A stretch of DNA of 64,000 nt from Thelonectria olida. Its lineage: Eukaryota; Ascomycota; Sordariomycetes; Hypocreales; Nectriaceae. Below the pieces are notes generated by a model, which had not been told where the DNA came from, searched no databases, and was given only the letters and a program-made list of their open reading frames with translations. Positions 11,638 through 23,300 of the stretch are shown piece by piece; position 1 is the stretch's first letter; each line of letters opens with the position of its first letter. Where the stretch lies: assembly GCA_020736575.1 (NCBI GenBank), contig JAGPYM010000006.1, positions 744,001 through 808,000 on the forward strand. The letters run 5' to 3'. A program made the translations under genes and the position numbers.

Positions 11638-12644
11638 GATTTTGGACTGCGTGCCAATGCTGCGGTGGGAAAGTGCCCGTCTTGACTCTCGAGAATCGTG
11701 CGAGTGATGGAGCGTGGTGGGGGATTTGTCCTGTGTTTAACTGCCACGCGTGAAGTGCGCGCCGAGCTGGATTTATACGTCGAAATAGGGGCCTGAAGAA
11801 TGGAAAATTGAGACTGTTAAGCTTTGTAGTTATTACCTTGATGGCCTGATAGTCTCTTCTAAGTTTCGCAGCCAAGTATGGCAGTCTATAGTAACTAATA
11901 CAATAAAACTTAAATTATAAAAAAATATATTTTAATATAAAATAAAATAAAATAAAATAAAATATAAGATAAAATAAAAATTTATAAAATAAAATAAACA
12001 GATTATAAAAAATTATATTTTAATAATAGAACTTTTATTAAACTTATAACTCTATATTACTTTATAATAAGTAATTTTTATTATTATATAAACTCTTTAG
12101 TGTATTTTGCTGCCTGGTTGCCTTGCTCTATTTCCATTGGGAATAAGGTTCCTTGAGTAAGGTTTACTCAGTAGGAACTTTCACCTTGAGACCAACTGTG
12201 AGCCCTATTGAGAAGCTTATTATGATAGATGCAAGGCTAGGGTTTGGCCTGTATCGACCTCCATTGTGTGCCTAAATTATCGGCTTTTTTAAAAACAATA
12301 ACTCCGTATTAAAATACACATTACCTTATACAATGCCAACATAGTGCAGATTTCAACAAGGTGCTATAAAAAACATTCCATGGTGCTAGCAGTGCCAAGG
12401 GGTGCCGCACCGAGTAAAAGCAACGCCCGCAGGCTACCTACCTATTAGGCTGCAGGCTTAATCACGCCCTTGACGCCTCGTGAATGGAGGCTGCCTATGG
12501 AGGCTCTAGGGGCTTCTAGGGCTCGAAGCCTATGGCTATAGGGACCCTCAAATTCCCTTGGAACCTCCCGGCACTTGCTTGACACCATGCCGTAACTGTG
12601 CCGGCACCGTAACTGCCCCCCCCACCGAGCTCTGCCACTGTCTA
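11638..12644. other. Gene-free AT-rich intergenic region
   Basis: About 11,885–12,110 is very AT-rich, with runs of AAAAT-type pentamers. The rest is of mixed composition with no supported gene. A short GC-rich part near 12,540–12,620 contains near-repeats of CCGTAACTG. Confidence 0.55.
11885..12110. repeat. AT-rich low-complexity tract with AAAAT-type repeats
   Basis: The stretch is nearly all A and T, with tandem AAAAT/TAAAA units around 11,935–11,995. It could be a simple repeat expansion or a decayed, RIP-mutated element. It contains no coding remnant I can identify. Confidence 0.7.
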
Positions 12645-15600
12645 TTATATAAACTCCCCAGCCCACTTTAGGTTGTACTGCAGTTGGTTTTGATCCTGTG
12701 GCTCAAATACTGGCCTGTTTGGTTCGCACACGGTATCGACATCTGGCAGCTTCCCGTCCTCAAAATACTCCCGAATAGCTTGATTAGTACAGTCGGAAGT
12801 ATGTCCAGTCACTCCGTGCTATTGAATCAAAGTCAGCCTGACACGATATCAAGGCAACACTGTGTGTAGAAGACTTACACCAACACCTGTGTGAACCAGA
12901 ACCCTGCTTCCCCTGAATCTGGCCGATGCCTCCCAGGCATGGCTTAGTGGTGTGACTGGATCGTATTCGCCATTAGCGAATAGAATAGGAAAGCTTGTGT
13001 TCACATTGCGGAGAAGGCTGGTGTTGACTTTCTCCGCAGCATCGAGTTTCCATCGAGAACAAAGTAATCGGTTTGGCGCAATTGCGTCTGCGAAAGAACT
13101 TTGCGCCATGTGTGCCTGCAGTAGCGAGTAGACGTCCTCTGGGGCCTCGGCACGAAGGTAGGAATCGGAGCAAGCGATGCCATGGAATGAGTCCTCGTCG
13201 CGGTTCCATAACTTGCCTGAAAGAGCAGATGCTGTGTCGTCGTCATCGTCGTTGAGGCGAAGTGCCTGTCTCCAGTTGCCCTCCAACGCAGACAAGAGAA
13301 TATCCGCAGCATCCTCCCATTTCCAATGCACATAGAGGCGTTTGAAGATGAGGTCCTTCAATTTCCCGAGGACAGAAACGCCGCCGCGAGGGAATTCTCC
13401 AGGATTCAGATGCCATTCGGGGGACACTTTGTCAGCGTTGATCAACTCCGTAAAAAGATTTTCCAAATCTCTTCTCACGTCTTGTGCGGTTTTCGAGTAT
13501 CCAGCCAAAGCGCATGACTTGGGCCCGGCCTTGAAACATTCCGATAAGAGATGGTTGAGTGATTTCTCGGCATCACGAGGACTTCCGCTAGCTCCGCTTA
13601 CAAGGTAGTCCTCGGCTAGAAGATTTGCATCGAGGAGAAGTCGGCCAACTCGGTCGGGGAACATGGCGGCAAAGACCTGGCCTAGGACCGTTCCGTAGGA
13701 GATTCCCCAGTACCACAGCTTGCCATCTTCCTCTAAAGCATCGACGATGGCAAGCATGTCTCGTGCGGTAAACGCTGTACCGATAAACCGGCCTCTGTCA
13801 TTCAAATGCTTGAAGCAAGAATCCGCGAACTTGCCGTACCCGTCCCAGTGTCGCTGTAGCTCGGGCCACGAGTTGAACTGAGGCAAGCGCTCTGAAATAC
13901 TGAGGGACGCAGTATATTCTTCTCTAGGACACTCGAATGGAAGAGTGTTTCCAGTGCCCCTATTCCATTGTCAGCTAGATGTACACCATCAAGGCCGAAA
14001 GACTAACCGTGGATCGAACCCGATAATATTGAAATGCCCACCAAGAATCCTATCATATTACAGTTAGTAAACGTAATTAGTAATAGTTTGCGGCTGGGAG
14101 GACTATTAGTGTAGACAAGATGTCAACAATTCCCCAATCTTGGACGCAGGTAAAGAAACGTCAGTTGCTTCTTACTTGAGAAGAGTTGAGCCGCGATTAG
14201 CAATCCAATCAACCGCAGTGTTTCCGGGTCCGCCTGGGTTAAATAAGATACTGCCTTTGACAGGCGTGTTGGTTGCCTTGAGCCGGAGCAGCTGGAGATC
14301 GATGGAGCTGTTGGAACCTGGACTTGTATAATCAAGAGGCACGTTGAGTGTTGCGCAGTCGGTTGAGTCCCCAACAGCTGGTAGGTTGGCCCAACTGCAA
14401 GGAGCCCAGGGAATCTTGGATGGTCCATGATCTGGTGAATCATGATCCGAGGGCCCGTCGGGTTCGCCTGGAGATGGCGCGCGATATTGCGGATCATCTT
14501 TGCCCCAGTTGCTTCTGCCAGGGTTGATCGGTTCGCATTCATGGTCGGCATCGGCGTGTGTAGCGAAAAGTTCGTAGTTATCGGCATTCTCCAAGGTCTT
14601 CTTCGGATCCAGGGCAAGTATATCCGTGACTCCATGTGCGTTATCCGCAATATCGCCCTGCGATACTAGTTGAGCCATCTCGCGGATGCTGGTACCAACC
14701 TCAGTGATATACCAATTCGGGCTTCCCAGTTGCTTGTGCGCATGGCACTTGAATGGGCGGGCAGGCCTATTGAAAAACTCAGGGCAGTACACAATTTGCC
14801 CAGTCAAAGGGTGGGCATATGAAATCAATGGCTGTTCGCATACTTTCCAAATATCCAGACAATGGAATCTGTAGCCCTTATGGCCAGAGCATCCCCTGTC
14901 GATGTCTTTGAATAGCTCCCCAATCTCGTCACGAGTGTTATCAGTAGCTGATCCGAAGGCTTCTTTCATCCTCCACGCAGGGCCGTGCCAAGCGGTTTCT
15001 GCAGCGTTGATGGCAAGACGAGCACAATTTTGTCGCGATTTGTCGACCTTCGTCTTCTGGCGAGGCGAACACGTGTTCGAATACCTGGAATGCGTTTCGG
15101 CCATTTTCTCAAGCGTCCGTTCAGCCTGAGCCCCATTAACAAGAATTTCAAGTGTATTCGACTCGAAATCGACATTGCCGGTAGTCCGCGTGGACCTTGC
15201 TCGACGGTAAGGAACGCTGCCCGACATTTGGATAGTAAATCCTCCACCAGAAGAAAGATTATACGTCTCAGCTAGATCAAATTCCATTTTGATAGACTGG
15301 CCAGCAGGTATCCCTGCGAAGTGCTGCGCTTTGAGACGCCAGTAGTCAACTTGGCCAAGGATGCCAATAAATTGAGCTGGCTCTTGTAAATCTAATGTTG
15401 GTTAGCTAATGCTCTGATAGAACTGTCCCTTTGGAATGACCCAATCAGTCAAGCAGTGGTAAGGGCTGACGAACTTTGAGAGAAAACGTTGGCCTTCCTG
15501 AATGGGCCGTCTGAAAGAAAGGTGCCAGTTTTCTGGATGTGCAAGGGATACCTCTCGTTATTGCGAATTTCTGCCTCGATGAGTGTATCCCTTTTTACAG

Positions 15601-15709
15601 TCAAGGTAATCGCCAGAGGAGTCGGCTTGAATCGATCGAAGGAGCCAGACGAAGCCACATTCGTAGCCAGCAGTGCTAGCAAGAAGCTGGCTAAAAGGAA
15701 GAGTTTCAT
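12645..15709 (-). CDS. Secreted fusion: deuterolysin-like (M35) domain with lost active site + TAP-type alpha/beta hydrolase
   Basis: The exons on the complement are 15709–15475, 15391–14176, 14049–14008, 13959–12879 and 12818–12645, and the phases close exactly to 915 residues. The N-terminus is a signal peptide (MKLFLLASFLLALLATNVA) followed by a deuterolysin prodomain-like module (EPAQFIGILG, AGQSIKMEFDLAETY). Next comes an M35-like catalytic fold (VYCPEFFNRP, LENADNYELFA). At the site where M35 enzymes carry HExxH, this protein has REMAQ (about residue 313–318), so zinc binding should be lost. After a Pro/Ser/Asp-rich linker the same exon continues into a TAP/tripeptidyl-aminopeptidase-like hydrolase: LNVPLDY, NPGGPG, the nucleophile in GISYG (about Ser585), the acid in GEYDPVTP (about Asp830) and the catalytic His in GVGHG (about 859). 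The hydrolase triad is intact, so a secreted peptidase acting on N-termini is likely. The M35 part may bind substrate or act as a scaffold. Confidence 0.82.
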
Positions 15710-17262
15710 TGTCAGGTTGGCAATAGCGAGTGTTGAAAGCAGAACGTGGGTTGATCGTGGGTTGATTGTGGGTTGATACACTAAAAGTTATCAGAGTGAA
15801 GAGATGTGGTTAGTGAGAATTCATGTCCTTTATATGCTCAATAAACCAGTATTAAGTTTAATAATTCCTTACGGAGGGAAGTTTTATTAGAAAGGTCAAC
15901 ATGGTAAAAAGAGTCAAATAAGAAAAGTTAAAAAGTTGAGTGGGGAAAAGAAGTGCAATTTAAACCAAAGTTCGCAGCATACACCATGTCTTTCTCACCT
16001 CTGACTTGACCTCTCTCTTCTCAGACATACTCAGCTCTTTTGGGTCTTTCTATGTAAGTGGGGGGTCGAACACAAAGCGCTCTGCGCCCGGGCTCATAGC
16101 CTGTGGAGGCACGGGTGAGAACATGTAGACATTGAGTCTGTGTTAGTGTCTCGAGGAAGGGAAGCTCCTCATACAAAAACGAGGGGCGTGTTCCGGTTAG
16201 GTTGATGTTGAGGCGTGAGGGCTTGCGCAACCCCTTGTGCACAGATGCGGGTACTAACTCTGTTATATGACGGTCTTCTCCGCAGAAATGAACTCAGCCA
16301 GAGGGATGAAGTCTGGAGGGACAGAGGTTCTCTGCGTATTGGCGACCCTTAGTGCATTTCCCTTTAAGCGGCCTGTTCCGTTCCATAGTTTGAACTGTGG
16401 CTAGTGCGAACAGATCTAAAGTGTATCTGTATGCCTTTGCTGTCAACTAAAACTTAGTGGTGGCTACCCCCTCAGGTGATTATAACATACGGCCTTGGGT
16501 ACGGCAGTCCATAGCAACCGATGTGCCAAAGCTCATGTGACTAGGCCTGCTCTGGGGCGTCAAGGTTACAGCTGCGCCACAAGGTAATTACTAGCCTACC
16601 CTATAGCCATATATTAAAAAAAGGTTTAGGTTCTTGCCATAAGCAAGCTTTTAAAGACCACCATCGGCTTCAGCCTTTGTGATTATGTCACGCAGCTCTC
16701 ATTTAGCCAAGCACGACAGAAGTTTCTAGCTCTAGCCGCCCACATAATGGTGAGATTACCCTTAAAATTCTCAATGGGAACCACTAAAGAAGTATTGCCA
16801 AGGGAAGAGAGAGGTTGAAAGTGAGGCGGGCGAGATAACCAGCATGTAATCATCCTATCGAGCCACATTTCAAGCAAGACCAGCGTTGGAAATTAGCTTT
16901 CAAAGGAGATACCGCCGTACTTTCGTTGAAATTCAGATGGGCAGTTTCCTGGAACCCACATAGAAACACCTGCGTATGCCAGTTGCCCACGTCGGGCTTG
17001 TGTTGGGCCCATGGAACAACATCATTATCAAGGCTCCGCTGCCAAGACTGCCGCCTTGATGTCTGCGAATGCTGGAATAAGGCACAGGTTTGAGGGAATA
17101 CTTAACGCAGCTACTTTCTACGCTGCTGGTTTCCTGACTGTTTGACCTCCTCCTGTTAGTGCGAGTGTCCGGGAACTCAGACCACACTCTCACACTCTCA
17201 ACGACCGACCAGGTGCCTGTTAGAGAGCCTTGATTGTTGTATCAGCCTTGTAGATCATCGTC
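15710..17262. other. Gene-free region, nothing recognised
   Basis: About 1.5 kb separates the divergent fusion-hydrolase and ankyrin genes. Only short chance frames are seen. A poly-A/G patch lies at about 16,614–16,625. I cannot identify a transposon remnant or RNA gene. Confidence 0.45.
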
Positions 17263-19811
17263 ATGGAGGTCCTTGGTGCTCTAGCGAGCGCCATCGCCAT
17301 CGCACAAGCAGTTGCAGCAGGGCGAGGGGCTGCCAACATGCTGCGAGAGATACCAGAAATCCAGGGCGACTTTGAGGCGTTGAGAAGAGAGGTAAGTTAA
17401 TCCACCATGGAAAGGTCCTTTCATGTGTTATGGGAAGATGTTGATATCGCTGTGCAGATCGATCTGATTGATGCCATGATCAAGGAGGCTCGACAGCTTT
17501 CCAGGTCGCCCTCAGACCAGACAGCCATCCCACTAAGTGACGCGCCACTGATAGGTCGAACGACTCGAGAACTCGTGGAGGTCTCTCGAGAACTTAACCA
17601 AGTTGTAGAGGGTTGTGCGGAAGACGCAACGGGTAATACAGAATGGAAGGCGAAGAAACGAAAATGGTTCTTCCAGAAGAACACCATCGGAAAACTCCAG
17701 ATGAGGGTACGCGATGCGAAGTCGAGTTTACATTTTGCTATTGTGTGTCATCTGGCCGCGTCAAATGCGAGACAGGAGCAGTAAGTGACGCCTCGACTCA
17801 TCAAATACTCGAATTTGTGGCGGGTAACTGATTATGAGTCAGGTTCAATGCCACAGCAACACAATTCTTTGAGCTGTTCTCCAAGCACGTTTCTGTGTTG
17901 GCCTTACCAGAGCCTCCGGCGACATCTTTGCGGGTTGAAGAAGAGTCAAAGGCAGTGCCAGCCGAGAACCAGATTAAAACAAACGAGACGGTTGTCAACG
18001 AGGGAGAGCTCGTCCGCACAGAAAGTGTCCATGCCAGGATCAATAATATCACCCCCATGCAGCCGAAAGCATGCGCTCAGAGTTGCAAATGCCGATGCCA
18101 CTTCCAGCAAATGCGGTACCGCAGCGCAGCATGGTTGCAGTTGCTAATGGGATCCTGGGTTATTGACTGCAAGCCAACCGTCCCCGGTCTCAGAAGGGGC
18201 ACTTGCACAGAGTCGGACTGTGAACGAAGCAGCGAGGCCTGCGTTAGCCTGGAGGGCAGACCTCCAGAGTGGCTATGGGAGGGTGTCATGTCCCTCAAAG
18301 CCAGGTATGGCTACTCGACAGGCCTCAGCTGCAGACTACGGACAGCTAGATCACTGAAAAGTAACGACAGCGTGTGGGCTTGGATAAAGCAATCCGTTCG
18401 CGTGTTTCAAGAAGGACTCAATCAGGGAGTTCCTTACTTTCCCGATGACCGGAAGGAGAGCGGACGGGATCTGATTGAGGTACGTGAGATGCCGGGGTTG
18501 TTATAATAGGGGAGGTCAATTGACTGACTGCGAGTTCTGTAGTACGCCATTCGTCAGGATGCCTACGATGTCTTAGAGTTCTTGCTGATACTGTGGAAGA
18601 ACTTGCTGCCATATCACGGTGTCTCAAGGTATCTTTTTCTCCGTTCTTGAGGCCACCACTAGTCTACGGATAGCTAACAGTCCCATCGTAGAAGAGTCGC
18701 GCTCCTGGCACATCAAAAGATGCAAGATGACAAGCATAAGAGGCTTCTCACTGACAGACAAGTCAACTTGCTGGATCAAGCAATATCCTGCGTGGAGAAT
18801 AGCGACAATGAGACCAACCAGAGGTGTACCAGCGTATTCAAAGCGGTTGAGCAAGGCCAAGGCCTGGGGGAGGCATTGGCAGAACAAAGTTGGGCCTTGA
18901 ATGTCATCGACAGCCGTACCGGATGGGCCCCGATACATGCTGCCGTCCACCGCGACCAGACCCCGTCTCTCAGGCAGTTGATTGCTGCACACGCCGACGT
19001 CGACCGCGGAGACTGGCAGGGCGTGACGCCGCTTATGCGTGCTGCAGCGAACGGCCGGCTGGAGTGTATACGTCTTCTCCTCAGGGCCAAGTGCCGCGTG
19101 GACCAACGCGCAGAGTTTGGGAGGACTGCCCTGCACTTTGCCGTCATCGGCGGCTCCTCTGAGGCCGTCGCTATGCTTTTGGCGGCGGGAGCATCTGCAG
19201 CTGCACGAACCGTCAACGGCCGAACACCGCTTCACTTTGTCTCGGAAGCGGTGACCGAGTACAAGGTAGCCAGGAGCATCGTGCAGCTGCTGACTAGTGT
19301 TGCCAAAGATGGCGACATTGAAGCACGAGATGGCGTAGGAGCAACGCCAACGTTCCTCGCCTTGTGGATGAGCAATGTGGCGGCCTTGCGCTGTCTCATT
19401 GAGGCGGGCGGCTCGTTGCAAGCCATTGACAAGTCTCGCAGGAACGCCTTGCATCTCGCTGCGCACCACGGCTCGCTTGATCTGCTTCGCCATCTGAACA
19501 AGTTAAATGAGCTCTCTAGCCTCGACATCAATACGGAACTGCGTGACAAAAGTGGGAATACACCTTGGGATGCTATCGTCTACTGCACGCGCGCACCACA
19601 ATGGGACCTTGGCTTCTCGCGGCGTCCCAGTCTCGATGAGCAGCAGGCATTTATCCGACTACACCATAGCCTCCGGCACAAACAACTCCTGGCTGAGATA
19701 TACTCCCTGCGGAAGGCGGTTGTCGCGTTATCTGATGACAACAAGGCAGAAGCCTGTGCACAACTGACTGGCCTGGTGAAGCAAATGACAAATGTGAGCG
19801 GCACGGCTTGA
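17263..19811 (+). CDS. Ankyrin-repeat protein with STAND-type N-terminal domain and Cys-rich centre
   Basis: The exons are 17263–17391, 17458–17780, 17843–18479, 18543–18628 and 18692–19811, with phases that close to 764 residues. The N-terminus MEVLGALASAIAIAQAVAAG is the helical domain found at the start of many fungal NLR-like (STAND) and ankyrin proteins. The centre has a Cys/His cluster (CAQSCKCRCH, then TCTESDCE) of a kind seen in this family. The C-terminal half holds about five or six ankyrin repeats, with typical motifs such as GWAPIHAAV, GVTPLMRAA, GRTALHFAV, GRTPLHFV and RNALHLAAHHG. There is no nucleotide-binding domain, so this is not a complete NLR. A role in intracellular recognition or signalling is an inference from family resemblance. 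A short coiled tail ends the protein. Confidence 0.85.
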
Positions 19812-20323
19812 CTGCGTATTACCGGGCGATTGTGAAGCAGATCCGGGTGGGTTGTGTACAAGAAGCGATATGTGCTCTTGAGGGTGATATCAAGGACATG
19901 GAAAACAAGATTGGAGCTTTACCGACTGGCGGATTTGGATTGTCATAAGAATAAAGCACCTTTGTTGCCACGGTGAATCTGCTACCAGCCTGGTTTTCGT
20001 CGAATCAAGCAGTTAATCTGGCATTGTCCACCGGTATTTCACTAATATTCTGAAGCTCAAACGCGAACTGGGACAATATGTTCAAGCGCGGTCTTCTAGT
20101 TCTCTACCTGTCAAGCGGAGATTGAGATGCCACGCCACCGTTTTCTCACTATCTATATCTATAATATGCCCAAATGAAGACCCTTGATCGTCTTTCTAAC
20201 AATCTTCTAATCTTTTCTATAAATCCTTCTATATTCCCAGATGGCTATTTCAAACTACTGCAATCTCTGGATGCATAACTATCCTATCTATCTTTATCAT
20301 TTACTCGCCTCATAACCTAAATC
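19812..20323. other. Intergenic region between convergent genes
   Basis: This is 3' flanking sequence of the ankyrin gene and of the ABC transporter, with pyrimidine- and AT-rich stretches. No gene is seen. Confidence 0.45.
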
Positions 20324-23300
20324 TTAGTCTTGTCTAGCGCTCTTGGTCTTCTTGCTTCTCAACTTCATCATCAAGAAGACCAGAGCGTAGGATGAGATGC
20401 AGAACAAGGCAGTGATGCCAGTCTAATGCTCACGTTAGCCATTGTCGTTAGCGTAGAGGGCAATAGAAACTCACGTCTCGCCATCCATAATATTCCTGGT
20501 TGAGATTAAACGTCTTCGCGTAGTCGGCACCAGTCGAGTAGGGACAGTATTGACAGCTCCCAGTCGCGCTGGCATCCGATACGTATCCCGCGTTGGCCGT
20601 CAAGAAGTCGGCCATGTACTCGCCGCACGTCTGTCCGTCGGGAACATTGAATGTAGTGAGCTCTGAATCCTTGCAATTGACCTCGACGTCCCAAATGATG
20701 GGCCCCAAAAGACCGCCGAGCAGATAGGTGAACGGGTCGAGATAGTAGAGCCAGTACTTCCAGAATGGCTGCATGGACGCGTACGGCATGACTACGCCGC
20801 AGAAGGAGATCATGCCGGCACCGATCAGAAGCGGGTTCATGATGGCTGCGAAGTACTCGTTGGGAGCGTACGCCGCGATCGCTTGGCCGATGGAAGTATA
20901 CAAGAACTCGTAAACTAGAGCACACGTTAGCTTACTTCCGCAATAAAGGTCGTCAAATCAAAACGTACAAATCATCTGTAGATAGATGTGACCTGAAATG
21001 CGAGCCTCGACGGGGAAACCAGCCGTGAAATACCAACAAGCAAAGTAGAGCGTCGCGCAAACAATCAGGTAAGGAATCTCCGAGACGGTTTGGGCGCCGA
21101 TAAAGGCGACCCAATGGTACGTTTTGGACTAGAAGCCAAGTCAGAATCAAGTCAAGAACATCTAGCAAGCAGTGTAAGTTAGACCGCTTACCTTCTTCTC
21201 TCTCGTCTCAAACAGGTCTCGGTTGTGCAGGAAATACGGCTGCATCTGGTTGATGCATCCCGGGGCGACAAAGATGAAGTTGAAGATGGCAAAGAGTCTC
21301 AGCTGGAGGTCAAAGGTTCCGTCGCCAATCATCCAAAAGGTGAAGCCGCTGAACAGGGCCGCAAAGATGTGCAGGTTGATCTTGTTCCACACGTAGTCCT
21401 GTATCACGTTAGATGTCAAAAGATGCAATCAGATCGAGGCGCCAGACATACCGGAGATCGCCAGAGCTGAACCATCTGGCGCTCGAGTACCATCCGCCAC
21501 TGGAACCATTTCGACGTCGCAAAGCTTGCTGTGTCCTCCTCGACCCCAGCGGTTCGAGCCAGGGCCTCGGCGTTGAGCTTCTCCAGCTTGTCCAGAGCAG
21601 TAGACCGTTCCGATGATTGATTCCACACGTCGACCCAATCGATGGGAACGTCAGTGTTGCCTTGGATAACTTCGACAATGTGCTCAGCCGGGTTGGCGCC
21701 GTCGGGACAAGGAGCTCCGTTCTTAGCAAAGTAGTCCAGGACCGTCTTGGAGTATTGGCCGGCTATCATCGCGTCAGCCATTGTGCAACAACCACAGAAA
21801 CGTCAGACTCACTCTCTCCAAAGTAGGCCATCTTGCCTCCCTTAGCCAACAGAACAAGGGAGTCAAAGGCGTCAAACAGCACAGCAGAAGGTTGGTGGAT
21901 TGTGCACAAGACAGCTTGGCCACCATCGACAAGTCTGCGCATGAAACGAACAATGTTGTAGGCAGATTGACCATCCAAGCCCGAAGTAGGCTCGTCGAGG
22001 AAGAGGAGACTGGGCTTGGCGACCAACTCCACGCCCAGAGTCACGCGCTTTCGCTGCTCGATGCTAAGACCAGCACCCGGGGCTTCACCTGTCAGTTTTT
22101 CATCTTGTTAAACATTTCCGGACCGGCTACTTACTTCCAATAATAGCGTCGCAGATATCTTCAAGCTCCAAGAGATGAATAATATGGTCAACGTAAGAAA
22201 TCTTCTCCTCTTGGGGAGTCTCTCGTGGCTGTCGCAGCAAGGCGGAGAAGATGAGCGCCTCTCTCACAGTGGCCGTTGCTTCGTGGACGTCCATCTGCTC
22301 GCAGTATCCGGTTGTTCGCTGGAAGGAAATGCCCTGCGGCTTACCATCGATCAAGATGGAACCGTGAATCTCGCCCGCATCCTTGCGCTGGGCGAGAACA
22401 TCCAGCAGCCTACAGAACATGTTAGGTGGTGCAACGAACAAGCGAAACCAAAGGGGCAATCAAGCTTACGTCGTCTTTCCGGCTCCAGAACAACCCATCA
22501 GAGCGACAAGATTTCCCGGCTGCACATATCCAAAGACCTTATTCAGTAGTTGCTTCTGGGCTCCTTGGTACTGAACATAGTAGTCGAGGTTGTGCCATGC
22601 AAAGGTAGACTGGCGAGCAGTTTGTGTCGTCGGCTGCGTAGACCTCTCGGGAACATGTCCAGATGCCTTCTCGACATCTGATTGCTTTCTGCTAGGTGAG
22701 CCTCTCTTGAAGAGCAAGACGGATGATCCGCCGTGGCTGTTCCTCATCTCGAATCCAAACGCAGTCAGAGCAATGAAGAAGATCCAGAAGGCAACGACAA
22801 CACCAAAGCCTCGCCAGATGTGTCCGACAGAGTAGCTGTACTGTTTATGGACATAGTCGATGCCGCTGATCATTCCCGAGGCATCACTACCCAGCACAGT
22901 GCAGCCACGGTAGTCGGACTGCTGGCCGTCGTAGCCGCTTCCGTATGGGATGTACTGAGGAGAGACGCACTGAAGCTCGAGTCCGTCGAACTCATTAGCC
23001 ATGAGCGATTCGAAAGCATAGGCACCGGGGTTCAGGTAGAAGATCCAACGGAACCAGGGGTGCATCTTGCTAAACGGAATTAAATATCCTAAGCAATGTA
23101 TTAATTAGTCGACGTCATGATAATGAAACCACTTGACTCACCTCCATAAACGAAGAAGATTGTAGACAACAATCCAGTAATGTAGCTCGCCGTGCCGAAA
23201 TGGCTAAACATGGCGCCTACAGCTCTGAACATCTGACAGAAGCAAAGAGTGCTCGCATTGACGACGATCCAAAAGGTAAAGAACTTGCCAGCATCCATCT

